From positions 6,853,960 through 6,917,959 of the forward strand of contig NZ_PTJS01000001.1 in NCBI RefSeq assembly GCF_002941025.1: DNA of 64,000 nt. Reading direction: 5' to 3'. Numbering within the stretch: position 1 is the stretch's first letter; every line of letters begins with the position of its first letter. This stretch comes from Streptomyces sp. QL37 (GTDB lineage: Bacteria > Actinomycetota > Actinomycetes > Streptomycetales > Streptomycetaceae). Below, piece after piece: positions 51,551 to 59,967 of this stretch. The position numbers and the translations under genes are program-made. Below the pieces are notes generated by a model. That model saw only the letters and a list, made by a program, of their open reading frames with translations. It was not told where the DNA came from and did no database searches.

Positions 51551-52945
51551 TCATACGCCCCGGCTGACCGAGCTCATGTGGAAGTCGGGGATGCGCAGCG
51601 CGGGCATCGCGGCCCGGGTGAAGTAGTCGCCCCACTCGCGCGGCAGCGTCCTCTCCGTGCGGCCCGCCTCCGACGCCCGGGACAGCAGCCCGACCGGCGA
51701 CTCGTTGAACCGGAAGTTGTTGACCTCGCCGAGGACCTCCCCGTCCTCCACGAGATAGACCCCGTCCCTGGTCAGGCCGGTCAGCAGCAGGGTGGCGGGA
51801 TCCACCTCCCGGATGTACCAGAGGCAGGTCAGCAGCAGGGCCCGGCCGGTCGTCGCGGCCACCATCTCCTCCAGGGACCGCTCACCCCCGCCGTCCAGGA
51901 CGAGGTTGTCCATCGAGGGGGCCACGGGCAGGCCCGTCAGCCCCGCGGAGTGCCGGGTCGTGGTCAGCCGCTCCAGCCTGCCGTCCTTGATCCACTCGGT
52001 CGGGGCCAGCGGCAGCCCGTTGTCGAAGACCGAGGAACCGTCCCCCGACGCGTGCGCGATCACGAAGGGGGCCGACTCCAGCCCCGGGGCGTGCGGGTCG
52101 CTGCGCAGGGTCAGCGGCAGCTCGGAGAGCGTCTCGCCGATCCTCGTACCGCCACCGGGCCGGGAGAAGACCGTCCGGCCCTCCGCGGCGTCCCGGGCGC
52201 CCGCCGACCAGTACTGGTAGATCAGCAGGTCGGCCACCGCGGTCGGCGGCAGCAGCGTCTCGTAGCGCCCGGCCGGCAGCTCGATCCTGCGCTCCGCCCA
52301 GCCGAGGCGCTGCGCCAGCTCCGCGTCCAGGGCCGCCGGGTCGACGTCCTTGAAGTCCCGGGTGGCCCTGCCCGCCCAGGCGGAACGGGTCCGGTCCGGG
52401 GACTTGGCGTTCAGCTCCAGCGTCCCGTTCGGCTGGTCGTGGCGCAGCCGCAGCCCCGTCGACGTACCCAGATACGTCGAGTTCAGCTGGTGGTGGGCGA
52501 AGCCGTACAGCTCACGGCCGCCCGAGCGGGCCCGCGCGAAGGCGTCGCCCAGCGCCGGGGCGAAGTCGGCGAAGACGTCGGAGCCGGTCTCGGCCGGCGG
52601 CTCGGTGAAGTCGGCGGACACCGGTACCCCGGACACCAGCGGCTGCGCGTCCTCGGCCGGACCGGCACCACGCGCGGCGGCCTCGGCGGCCCGCACCAGC
52701 GGTTCCAGGTCGTCGGCCGTGACCGCCGAGCGGGACACCACACCCGAAGCGGTCCCCTCCGCGCCGTCCACGGTCGCGATCACGGTCAGGGTCCGCCCCC
52801 GCGTCACCCCGTTCGTGGTGAGCGCGTTGCCGGCCCAGCGCAGATTGGCGGAGGAGCTCTCGTCCGCCACGACCACGCAGCCGTCGGCGGTGGACAGCTC
52901 CAGTGCGCGCTCTACGATCTCGTACGGCTTGCTGACGCGGCTCAT
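51551..52945 (-). CDS. TldE/PmbA-family metallopeptidase subunit
   Basis: 464 residues from ATG 52945. TldE-like: [76 protein letters not shown], and the C-terminal [34 protein letters not shown]. TldE lacks the zinc site and partners TldD in a heterodimer that trims unfolded peptides and, in other bacteria, matures peptide antibiotics. It overlaps tldD by 4 bp (ATGA). Confidence 0.9.
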   Translation of the reverse strand: MSRVSKPYEIVERALELSTADGCVVVADESSSANLRWAGNALTTNGVTRGRTLTVIATVDGAEGTASGVVSRSAVTADDLEPLVRAAEAAARGAGPAEDAQPLVSGVPVSADFTEPPAETGSDVFADFAPALGDAFARARSGGRELYGFAHHQLNSTYLGTSTGLRLRHDQPNGTLELNAKSPDRTRSAWAGRATRDFKDVDPAALDAELAQRLGWAERRIELPAGRYETLLPPTAVADLLIYQYWSAGARDAAEGRTVFSRPGGGTRIGETLSELPLTLRSDPHAPGLESAPFVIAHASGDGSSVFDNGLPLAPTEWIKDGRLERLTTTRHSAGLTGLPVAPSMDNLVLDGGGERSLEEMVAATTGRALLLTCLWYIREVDPATLLLTGLTRDGVYLVEDGEVLGEVNNFRFNESPVGLLSRASEAGRTERTLPREWGDYFTRAAMPALRIPDFHMSSVSRGV

Positions 52946-54465
52946 CGCCCGGCCTCCTGCGTCGTGTTGAGGATGTTCACGCCTCGGAAGAGGGCGGAGG
53001 GGCAGCCGTGCGAGACGGCCGCGACCTGACCCGGCTGGGCCTTGCCGCAGTTGAACGCGCCGCCCAGGACGTAGGTCTGCGGGCCGCCGACCTTCTCCAT
53101 CGAGCCCCAGAAGTCCGTCGTCGTCGCCTGGTAGGCCACGTCCCGCAGCTGGCCCGCCAGCCGGCCGTTCTCGATCCTGAAGAACCGCTGCCCGGTGAAC
53201 TGGAAGTTGTAGCGCTGCATGTCGATCGACCAGGACCGGTCGCCGACCACGTAGATCCCGCGCTCCACCCCGCCGATCAGGTCCTCCGTGGAGAGCCCGC
53301 CCGGATCCGGCCGCAGCGAGACGTTCGCCATGCGCTGCACGGGGACGTGCTCCGGGGAGTCGGCGTACGCGCACCCGTTGGACCGGCCCAGGCCCGTCAG
53401 CTTCGCGATCCGCCGGTCCGTCTGGTAGCCCACCAGGGTCCCGTCCTTGACCAGGTCCCAGGACTGCGCCTCGACGCCCTCGTCGTCGTAGCCGACCGTC
53501 GCGAGCCCGTGCTCGGCGGTGCGGTCACCGGTCACGTTCATCACGGGGGAGCCGTACGTCAGCTTCCCCAGCTGGTCGAAGGTCGCGAACGAGGTCCCCG
53601 CGTACGCCGCCTCGTAGCCCAGCGCCCGGTCGAGCTCGGTCGCGTGGCCGATCGACTCGTGGATGGTGAGCCAGAGATTGGACGGGTCGACCACCAGGTC
53701 GTACGTCCCCGCCTCCACGCTCGGCGCCCGCATCTTCTCGGCCAGCAGCCCCGGGATGCGCTCCAGTTCCGCGTCCCAGTCCCAGCCGGTGCCCGTGAGG
53801 TACTCCCAGCCCCGGCCGACCGGCGGAGCGATCGTCCGCATCGAGTCGAACTCACCGGTCGTACCGTCCACGGCCACCGCGGTCAGCTGCGGATGCACCC
53901 GCACCCGCTGCTGGGTGGTGACGGTGCCCGCCGTGTCCGCGTAGAACTTGTTCTCGTGGACCGTCATCAGCGAGGCGTCCACATGCGCCACCCCGTCGGC
54001 CCGCAGCAGCCGCGCGCTCCACTCGGCGAGCAGCCCCGCCTTCTCCGCGTCCGGCACGTCGAAGGGGTCCCGCTCGTACGCCGACACCCAGGTCCGCTCG
54101 CCGTGCACCGGCTCGTCCGCCAGCTCCACGCGCTCGTCGGAACCGGCCGCCGCGATCACCTTCGCGGACAGCTTGGCCATGGCGACCGCCTGCGAGGCCA
54201 CCTTGGCCGCCGCGTCCATCGTCAGGTCCACCCCGGACGCGAACCCCCAGGCCCCACCGTGCACCACCCGGACCGCGTATCCGGTGTCGGTGGTGTCCGA
54301 CGTCCCGGAGGGCCGGGCGTCCCGCAGCCGCCAGGAGGCGCCGCGCACCCGCTCGAACCGGAAATCCGCGTGTACGGCGCCGAGCGCACGGGCGCGGGCG
54401 AGAGCCGCGTCGGCGAGGGCACGCAGCGGCAGGGCCAGGAACGACTGATCTACCTCGTGGGCCAC
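52942..54465 (-). CDS. tldD: TldD-family metallopeptidase catalytic subunit
   Basis: 507 residues from GTG 54465, with a GGGGAGG ribosome site. The zinc motif HESIGHATELDRALGYEAAY (HExxxH) lies near residue 260, with NGCAYADSPEHVPVQRMANVSLRPDPGG and the C-terminal FNCGKAQPGQVAAVSHGCPSALFRGVNIL typical of TldD. Forms the active heterodimer with the overlapping TldE gene. Possible roles: quality control of peptides, or maturation of a modified peptide; no precursor-peptide gene is seen in the window. Confidence 0.92.
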   Translation of the reverse strand: MAHEVDQSFLALPLRALADAALARARALGAVHADFRFERVRGASWRLRDARPSGTSDTTDTGYAVRVVHGGAWGFASGVDLTMDAAAKVASQAVAMAKLSAKVIAAAGSDERVELADEPVHGERTWVSAYERDPFDVPDAEKAGLLAEWSARLLRADGVAHVDASLMTVHENKFYADTAGTVTTQQRVRVHPQLTAVAVDGTTGEFDSMRTIAPPVGRGWEYLTGTGWDWDAELERIPGLLAEKMRAPSVEAGTYDLVVDPSNLWLTIHESIGHATELDRALGYEAAYAGTSFATFDQLGKLTYGSPVMNVTGDRTAEHGLATVGYDDEGVEAQSWDLVKDGTLVGYQTDRRIAKLTGLGRSNGCAYADSPEHVPVQRMANVSLRPDPGGLSTEDLIGGVERGIYVVGDRSWSIDMQRYNFQFTGQRFFRIENGRLAGQLRDVAYQATTTDFWGSMEKVGGPQTYVLGGAFNCGKAQPGQVAAVSHGCPSALFRGVNILNTTQEAGR

Positions 54466-54686
54466 GCGGGCCTCCCCTTCTCCACCTCTGAAAATGTCTC
54501 CGCAGTGAATCATGGGGGGTCGCGGCGCCCCCGTGCTCCGGTTTTACGTTGCCGTGTCCGGGCGGGACCGTTCTGTAGGGATCCAACAGTCGCGGCCCGG
54601 CGGCGCTGTCAGAGGCCGATTCCTTGGATGAGGGGTGGTACCGATAGGTTTTCGATGTACCAGACCGCCAAGGAAAGGGTGATCCG

Positions 54687-55406
54687 TTGAGCCGCTCGGT
54701 TCTCGTCACCGGAGGAAACCGGGGCATCGGCCTCGCCATCGCCCGCGCCTTCGCCGACAACGGCGACAAGGTGGCCGTCACCTACCGCTCCGGAGAGCCG
54801 CCGCAGGCGCTCACCGAGGCGGGTGTCCTCGCGGTCCGGTGCGACATCACCGACACCGAGCAGGTGGAGCAGGCCTACAAGGAGATCGAGGAGAAGCACG
54901 GTCCCGTGGAGGTGCTGGTCGCCAACGCCGGTATCACCAAGGACCAGTTGCTGATGCGGATGACCGAGGACGATTTCACGTCCGTGGTCGACACCAACCT
55001 CACCGGCACCTTCCGCGTCGTCAAGCGGGCCAACCGCGCGATGCTGCGCGCCAAGAAGGGCCGTGTCGTCCTCATCTCCTCCGTCGTCGGCCTCCTCGGC
55101 TCGGCCGGACAGGCCAACTACGCGGCCTCCAAGGCGGGCCTGGTCGGCTTCGCCCGGTCGCTGGCCCGTGAGCTCGGCTCACGGAACATCACGTTCAACG
55201 TCGTCGCACCCGGGTTCGTCGACACCGACATGACCCAGGCGCTCACGGACGAGCAGCGCGAGGGCATCGTGTCGCAGGTGCCGCTCGGGCGTTACGCGCA
55301 GCCCGCCGAGATCGCCGCCGCGGTGCGCTTCCTCGCGTCCGACGACGCGTCGTACATCACTGGAGCCGTCATTCCCGTTGACGGCGGATTGGGCATGGGT
55401 CACTGA
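54687..55406 (+). CDS. fabG: 3-oxoacyl-ACP reductase FabG
   Basis: 239 residues from TTG 54687. SDR fold: VLVTGGNRGIGLAIARAFA, NAGITKD, catalytic Ser in VVLISSVVGLLGSAGQ, Tyr and Lys in QANYAASKAGLVGFARSL, and SYITGAVIPVDGGLGMGH at the end. Reduces 3-ketoacyl-ACP with NADPH in fatty acid synthesis. The fabG-fabI order with a 5-bp gap matches the mycobacterial fabG1-inhA operon. A possible promoter is TTGGAT (54624-54629) with TAGGTT 15 bp later. Confidence 0.93.
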   Translation: MSRSVLVTGGNRGIGLAIARAFADNGDKVAVTYRSGEPPQALTEAGVLAVRCDITDTEQVEQAYKEIEEKHGPVEVLVANAGITKDQLLMRMTEDDFTSVVDTNLTGTFRVVKRANRAMLRAKKGRVVLISSVVGLLGSAGQANYAASKAGLVGFARSLARELGSRNITFNVVAPGFVDTDMTQALTDEQREGIVSQVPLGRYAQPAEIAAAVRFLASDDASYITGAVIPVDGGLGMGH

Positions 55407-55411
55407 TCACC

Positions 55412-56179
55412 ATGAGCGGAATTCTCGACGGCAAGCGCATCCTCATCACGGGTGTGCTGATGGAGTCGTCCATCGCTTTCCACGCCGCGAAGGTGGCCCA
55501 GGAGCAGGGCGCCGAGGTCATCCTCACGGCCTTCCCCCGGCCGACGCTGACCGAGCGCATCGCCAAGAAGCTCCCGAAGCCCGCCAAGGTCATCGAGCTG
55601 GACGTGACCAACCAGGAGCACCTGGACCGGCTCGCCGGTCTGGTGCGCGAGGAGCTCGGCTCCCTGGACGGCGTCGTCCATTCCATCGGCTTCGCGCCGC
55701 AGGACGCGCTCGGCGGCAACTTCCTCAACACGCCGTTCGAGTCCGTCGCCACCGCGATGCACGTCTCGGCGTTCTCCCTGAAGTCTCTGGCCATGGCCTG
55801 CAAGCCGCTGATGAGTGAGGGCGGCTCGATCGTCGGCCTCACCTTCGACGCCCAGTACGCCTGGCCGCAGTACGACTGGATGGGCCCGGCCAAGGCCGCG
55901 CTGGAGGCCACCTCCCGCTACCTCGCCCGCGACCTGGGCAAGGACGGGTTGCGCTGCAACCTGATCTCCGCAGGACCGCTCCGTTCCATGGCCGCCAAGT
56001 CCATCCCGGGCTTCGAGGAGCTGGCCGACGTCTGGAACACCCGCGCCCCGCTGGCCTGGGACATGAACGACCCGGAGCCGGCCGGCCGCAGCATCGTCGC
56101 CCTGCTCTCCGACTTCTTCCCGCGCACGACGGGCGAGATCATCCACGTCGACAGCGGCGTGCACATGATGGGCGCCTGA
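55412..56179 (+). CDS. fabI: Enoyl-ACP reductase FabI/InhA-type
   Basis: 255 residues. Starts MSGILDGKRILITGVLMESSIAFHAAKVAQEQGAE, the divergent SDR nucleotide motif of FabI/InhA. HSIGFAPQDALGGNFLNTPFE follows, then YAWPQYDWMGPAKAALEATSRYLA with the catalytic Tyr and Lys, and DMNDPEPAGRSIVALLSDFFPRTTGEIIHVDSG. Reduces trans-2-enoyl-ACP with NAD(P)H, the last step of each elongation cycle. It is the known target of isoniazid or triclosan in relatives. Operon with fabG. Confidence 0.95.
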   Translation: MSGILDGKRILITGVLMESSIAFHAAKVAQEQGAEVILTAFPRPTLTERIAKKLPKPAKVIELDVTNQEHLDRLAGLVREELGSLDGVVHSIGFAPQDALGGNFLNTPFESVATAMHVSAFSLKSLAMACKPLMSEGGSIVGLTFDAQYAWPQYDWMGPAKAALEATSRYLARDLGKDGLRCNLISAGPLRSMAAKSIPGFEELADVWNTRAPLAWDMNDPEPAGRSIVALLSDFFPRTTGEIIHVDSGVHMMGA

Positions 56180-56341
56180 CCCGCCCACGCCTCACCGACG
56201 GCCGCGCACCCCCTGCGAGGGGGTCCGCGGCCGTCGCGCGTGTCGTCCGCCCCTCCCGGCGCTCAAGTCGAAAAGATGGCCGTTCCACCGCAGAATGTGG
56301 TGGAACCGGACTTTTGGTCAGGCTGTGGGGAGGAGATCGTT

Positions 56342-56710
56342 GTGCGCTCCACACGTCGCCGAACCTGGGCGCTGCTCGCAGCGGCGGCCGTGGTCGCGGG
56401 GCTCCTGGCCCCGGTGGCCGTCAGCGCGGCCAACCGGGCGGGCAGCGGTGCGGCCGCACCCCTCGCACCGGAACCGGAGCCCTCGGGCGCCGAATGCCGT
56501 ACGTCGGTCGAGGGGTCCCGGGTGGTCGCCTACTGCCACAACCCGTACCCCACGACCGATCTCGTCCAGCTCCACACCGAGTGCGCGCGCTGGTGGGACG
56601 TCGACGCCGACGGCGGGGCCGTCGCCGTGCAGCCGGGCCGGACGGTCAAGCTCGAGGACCGCTGCTGGAAAGAGGTCGGCTCGGCCTGGGTCAGCCACTC
56701 CGTGTCCTGA
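56342..56710 (+). CDS. Small secreted hypothetical protein
   Basis: 122 residues from GTG 56342, with a GGAGGAG ribosome site 7 nt upstream. A basic N-terminus (RSTRRRTW) and hydrophobic core (ALLAAAAVVAGLLAPVAVSAAN) make a Sec signal or anchor. The mature part has four Cys (AECRTS, AYCHN, TECARWW, DRCWKEV) that could form two disulfides, in a short beta-rich domain. Unknown function. Confidence 0.6.
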   Translation: MRSTRRRTWALLAAAAVVAGLLAPVAVSAANRAGSGAAAPLAPEPEPSGAECRTSVEGSRVVAYCHNPYPTTDLVQLHTECARWWDVDADGGAVAVQPGRTVKLEDRCWKEVGSAWVSHSVS

Positions 56711-56725
56711 CAGGGACGGGGGAGC

Positions 56726-57400
56726 TCAGACCCGCTCCCGCAGGCAGTCCAGCGCGTGGGCCGCCGCCTCGGCGGCGGCCGTCTCCGCGTCCCCCGCCCG
56801 GATCGCCTCGACGAGCCGCGCGTGGTCCATGAGTTCCTGCGGCCCGAGCTTCGAGCCCACGTCGTCGCGCAGGTAGTCACGGAGCAGGTCGTTCAGGTCG
56901 GCGTAGAGCTCGGTCAGTACGTCGTTGTGCGAGGCCGCGACCACGGCGAGGTGCAGTGTCGCGTCGGCGGCCACGAAGGCCTCCGTGTCCCCGGACGCCC
57001 AGGTCTCCTCGCGCCGCACCATCAGCGCGTCCAGCTGCCGCAGATCCCGGTCCGTGCGGCGCAGGGCGGCGAGCCGGGCGGCCGAGGACTCCAGCGTGGA
57101 GCGCAGCTCGGCGACGTGCCGGGGGTCGGCGTCCGCGAACCTGCGGTGCATCACCCCGGCCAGCTCACTGGTCGCCACCACATAGGTGCCGGAGCCCTGG
57201 CGGATGTCCAGCAGCCCGTTGTGCGCCAGGGCGCGCACCGCTTCTCGCACCGTGTTGCGGGCGACCCCGAGCTGCTCGACAAGCTCGGGCTCGGTCGGGA
57301 TCCGTGAGCCCACGGGCCACTCGCCCGAGGTGATCTGGTTCCTCAGCTGGGCAATCACCTGGTCGGCGAGAGCCGAACGCCGCGTGGACGTCAGCGCCAT
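56726..57400 (-). CDS. GntR-family transcriptional regulator (FadR/FCD subfamily)
   Basis: 224 residues. Winged HTH at the N-terminus: ALADQVIAQLRNQITSGEWPVGSRIPTEPELVEQLGVARNTVREAVRALAHNGLLDIRQGSGTYVV. The FCD ligand domain follows (ELRSTLESSAARLAALR, DATLHLAVVAASHNDVLTELYADLN with metal-binding His, and DHARLVEAIRAGD). It is divergent from an MFS transporter gene with 142 bp between starts, and a perfect 6-3-6 palindrome lies at the transporter promoter. It very likely represses that transporter. Confidence 0.9.
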   Translation of the reverse strand: MALTSTRRSALADQVIAQLRNQITSGEWPVGSRIPTEPELVEQLGVARNTVREAVRALAHNGLLDIRQGSGTYVVATSELAGVMHRRFADADPRHVAELRSTLESSAARLAALRRTDRDLRQLDALMVRREETWASGDTEAFVAADATLHLAVVAASHNDVLTELYADLNDLLRDYLRDDVGSKLGPQELMDHARLVEAIRAGDAETAAAEAAAHALDCLRERV

Positions 57401-57513
57401 GGTGCTCCTTGCTCATGTTCCGGAGCGGGTGGTCCGGAAAGGTGGTCCGGGAGGTGCGGGCCCGTCGGATCGTCGGTCCGATTGTCCCAGGAAGAGAATC
57501 GGAGTGGACAGTC

Positions 57514-57528
57514 AATCATCCCATGATT
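57514..57528. promoter_or_regulatory. Candidate GntR operator at the MFS transporter promoter
   Basis: AATCATCCCATGATT is a perfect palindrome (6-3-6) that ends 1 nt before the -10-like TATGAT (57530-57535) of the transporter. Size and position suit a FadR/FCD-type GntR dimer. Confidence 0.65.
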
Positions 57529-57542
57529 CTATGATGGGTCTC

Positions 57543-58811
57543 ATGCGCCACGACGAGACCCCGACCCTGAGCCCTCCCGCCGACCTCCGTACCCCCGTAC
57601 CGGGGGACTCCTCGCCCGGGCCTTCCCCCTGGGTGCTGCGGATCGTCACCGTCGGTCTGGTCCTCGCCGCGCTCAACCTCCGCCCCGCCATCACCAGCCT
57701 CGGGCCCCTCCTCGAAGAGGTCCGGGACACCCTGCACATGAGCGGCAGCGTCGCCGGTGTCCTCACCTCGGTGCCGCCGTTCTGCTTCGCACTGTTCGGC
57801 TTCATGGCGCCCCGGCTGGCCCGCCGGTTCGGCGCCGGTGCCGTCGTCTGCGCGGGCATGGTGGCCATCACCGCCGGCCTGCTGATCCGCCCGTTCGCCG
57901 GCGGTACGGCCGGGTTCCTCGCCGCCAGCGCCCTCGCCCTGATGGGCATCGCGGTCAGCAACGTCCTGATGCCCGTCATCGTCAAGCGCTGGTTCCCCGA
58001 CCGGGTCGGCACCGTGACCGGCCTCTACTCGATGGCCCTGGCCCTCGGCACCGCCCTCGCGGCCGCCCTCACCGTGCCCCTCACGGACGCGCTGGGCGGC
58101 AGCTGGAAGACGGGGCTGGCGGTCTGGGCGGGCCTGTCGGCCGTCGCGATCCTGCCCTGGATCCCGCTCGTACGGGACCGCGGCACAGGTGCCGGTCAGC
58201 CCGCGGGGCGCGCCGGCGAACAGGCCCCCGCGCTCAGGATCACCCGTAGCCGTACCTCCTGGGCACTCGCCTGCTTCTTCGGGCTCCAGGCGACGGCCGC
58301 GTACATCACGATGGGCTGGATTCCGCAGATCTTCCGTGACGCGGGGATCTCGGCGGGCACCTCGGGCGTCCTGCTCGCCGTGGTCATGGCCATGGGCGTA
58401 CCCCTCGCCTTCGTCATCCCCCGGGTCGCCACCCGGCTGCGGACCCAGGGCCCGATCGTCCTCGTCCTCAGCGGGTGCGGCCTTCTCGGCTACGCCGGTC
58501 TCTACCTGGCCCCGGCCGGCGGCGCCTGGATCTGGGCGCTGCTGCTGGGCGTCGCCAACTGCGCCTTCCCGCTCGCCCTCACCATGATCGGCATGCGCTC
58601 ACGGACCGGCGCGGGTGTCGTCAGGCTCTCCGCCTTCGCGCAGTCCACCGGCTACCTCCTCTCCATCCCCGGACCGCTCCTGGTCGGCGTGCTCTACCAG
58701 CACAGCGGCGGCTGGGGCCTGCCGCTCGCCCTCATGGCGGCCCTGCTCGTGCCCCAGACGATCGCCGGCATCCTCGCGGGGCGGGACCGGGCGATCGAGG
58801 ACGAGTGCTGA
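57543..58811 (+). CDS. MFS transporter, CynX/NimT-like
   Basis: 422 residues from ATG 57543; ATGs at 57531 and 57534 are in frame, but TATGAT 57530-57535 followed by 7 nt makes 57543 the likely leaderless start. Twelve membrane helices. CynX/NimT-type motifs: ALNLRPAITSLGPLLEEVRDTLHMSGSVAGVLTSVPPFCFALFGFMAPRLARRFG and WFPDRVGTVTGLYSMALALG, YITMGWIPQIFRDAGISAGTSGVLL. Relatives export 2-nitroimidazole or take up cyanate; substrate here is unknown. Its promoter carries the GntR-type palindrome. Confidence 0.9.
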   Translation: MRHDETPTLSPPADLRTPVPGDSSPGPSPWVLRIVTVGLVLAALNLRPAITSLGPLLEEVRDTLHMSGSVAGVLTSVPPFCFALFGFMAPRLARRFGAGAVVCAGMVAITAGLLIRPFAGGTAGFLAASALALMGIAVSNVLMPVIVKRWFPDRVGTVTGLYSMALALGTALAAALTVPLTDALGGSWKTGLAVWAGLSAVAILPWIPLVRDRGTGAGQPAGRAGEQAPALRITRSRTSWALACFFGLQATAAYITMGWIPQIFRDAGISAGTSGVLLAVVMAMGVPLAFVIPRVATRLRTQGPIVLVLSGCGLLGYAGLYLAPAGGAWIWALLLGVANCAFPLALTMIGMRSRTGAGVVRLSAFAQSTGYLLSIPGPLLVGVLYQHSGGWGLPLALMAALLVPQTIAGILAGRDRAIEDEC

Positions 58812-58828
58812 GATGCGAGACTGTGCGC

Positions 58829-58945
58829 ATGCCAGTGCTCGATCCGAATCCCCAGAACGGTCAGAAGAAGCTGCTCCTCGTCTTCGGGACGATGCTTCTC
58901 ATCTCCGTAGTCATCGGCGTGATCGCCACGATCGCCTCCCCCTGA
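58829..58945 (+). CDS. 38-residue SGM_5486-type transporter-associated protein
   Basis: A short protein from ATG 58829: MPVLDPNPQNGQKKLLLVFG, then a hydrophobic helix (TMLLISVVIGVIATIASP). It matches the SGM_5486 small-protein family known to follow this MFS gene in Streptomyces (from memory). A -10-like GAGACT (58816-58821) ends 7 nt upstream, so it may have its own leaderless transcript. Probably a single-helix membrane partner of the transporter. Confidence 0.7.
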   Translation: MPVLDPNPQNGQKKLLLVFGTMLLISVVIGVIATIASP

Positions 58946-59083
58946 CCCTCCCGGGGTGGGGCCAGCCCCCCTGTCCCCTAGGGGGCCAGGTTCAGGGTCG
59001 AGTGGGTGGGTCACCGGATGGGACCGCCGCCGGCCGGCCCGTAGGTTCTGGGTAACACAGCCGAGGACCCCACGGAGGCGGAC

Positions 59084-59293
59084 ATGTCGGCCCGTACGCA
59101 CACCCGGACCCACCGCCCGGCCGCCACGGACACCGTCGAGGTCAGGCTGCCGTGGTGGGCCGTCGCGCTGCCCGCACTCGCCTTCGCCGCGCTCCTCCTG
59201 CTGATCGTGGAACCCGGCCAGGCGCACGCATCGGCCGGCGACCCCGCCCTCGGGCGGCTGCTCGGGCACATCGCGGGGCTGCTGCCCGCCTGA
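59084..59293 (+). CDS. Small single-pass membrane protein
   Basis: 69 residues from ATG 59084, with a GGAGGCGG ribosome site. Polar N-terminus (ARTHTRTHRPAATDTVEV), one helix (WWAVALPALAFAALLLLIVE), then a short external tail ending GRLLGHIAGLLPA. TAGGTT near 59042-59047 may be its -10. No family recognised. Confidence 0.6.
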   Translation: MSARTHTRTHRPAATDTVEVRLPWWAVALPALAFAALLLLIVEPGQAHASAGDPALGRLLGHIAGLLPA

Positions 59294-59392
59294 CCGGCCC
59301 CGTACACAGCGCACCGCCCTCCGTTCATCCCCTGCGGGCGAGCACGTCAACACCCTGCGCCCGGAGGCACGATTCGTGCGAAGCTGAGGTGT

Positions 59393-59911
59393 ATGAGCGC
59401 CGATACACCTCGCAGGATCGTCCTTCTCAGGCACGCAAAGGCGGAATGGTCGCAGGAGTCCGACCATGAGCGGCCACTGGCGGAACGGGGCAGGAAGGAC
59501 GCCCCCGTCGCCGGCCGCCGGCTGGCCCATTCGGGGACAGTCTTCGACCTGGCTCTGTGCTCGACCGCCACCAGGACCCGCGAGACCTGGAAGCTCGCTG
59601 TCCACGAATTCGAGCAGCGCCCCAGGACCGTGTACGAGGAGAGGCTGTACGAGGCCTCCCTCGGCGAACTGATCGCCCTGTTCAACGAGACCCCCGACGA
59701 CGTACGGAACCTGCTGGTCATCGGCCACAATCCCGGCATGCACGGTGCCGCGGACGCGCTCTCCGGCGGGGCCGAGGGCAATGCGCTCGCCCGCATGACC
59801 AAGGACGGCTTCCCGACGGCCGCCTATGCCGTCGTCGAGTTCCCCGGCTCGTGGAAGAGCCTGGAACACGGCGTGGGCAAGCTCGTCGAGTACTGGACGC
59901 CGAACGACTGA
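59393..59911 (+). CDS. SixA-type histidine phosphatase
   Basis: 172 residues. Histidine-phosphatase fold: IVLLRHAKAEWSQESDHERPLAERGRKDAP (catalytic RHAK), CSTATRTRETW, YEASLGELIALFNE, and LLVIGHNPGMHGAAD with the second His. SixA proteins remove phosphate from phosphohistidine on signalling or sugar-transport proteins; other members are general phosphatases. The gene stands alone and ends at a strong hairpin shared with serB. Confidence 0.87.
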   Translation: MSADTPRRIVLLRHAKAEWSQESDHERPLAERGRKDAPVAGRRLAHSGTVFDLALCSTATRTRETWKLAVHEFEQRPRTVYEERLYEASLGELIALFNETPDDVRNLLVIGHNPGMHGAADALSGGAEGNALARMTKDGFPTAAYAVVEFPGSWKSLEHGVGKLVEYWTPND

Positions 59912-59919
59912 GCACGACG

Positions 59920-59962
59920 CGCGAAGGGCCCCGGCACAGCTGCTGTGCCGGGGCCCTTCGCG
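59920..59962. terminator. Bidirectional terminator between sixA-type gene and serB
   Basis: Perfect arms of 21 bp (59920-59940 and 59942-59962) with a single central base; the folded loop would open a few pairs. It lies between convergent stop codons. Confidence 0.85.
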
Positions 59963-59967
59963 TGCGG

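Noticed and set aside
51401..54690. Long plus-strand frames opposite tldD and tldE
   Set aside because: They are antisense to two genes with clear family motifs and have no recognisable domain.
59920..59962. Near-loopless palindrome considered as another rearrangement scar
   Set aside because: It lies between two convergent intact genes and is best read as a shared terminator. It also shows that short loops alone do not prove fold-back.
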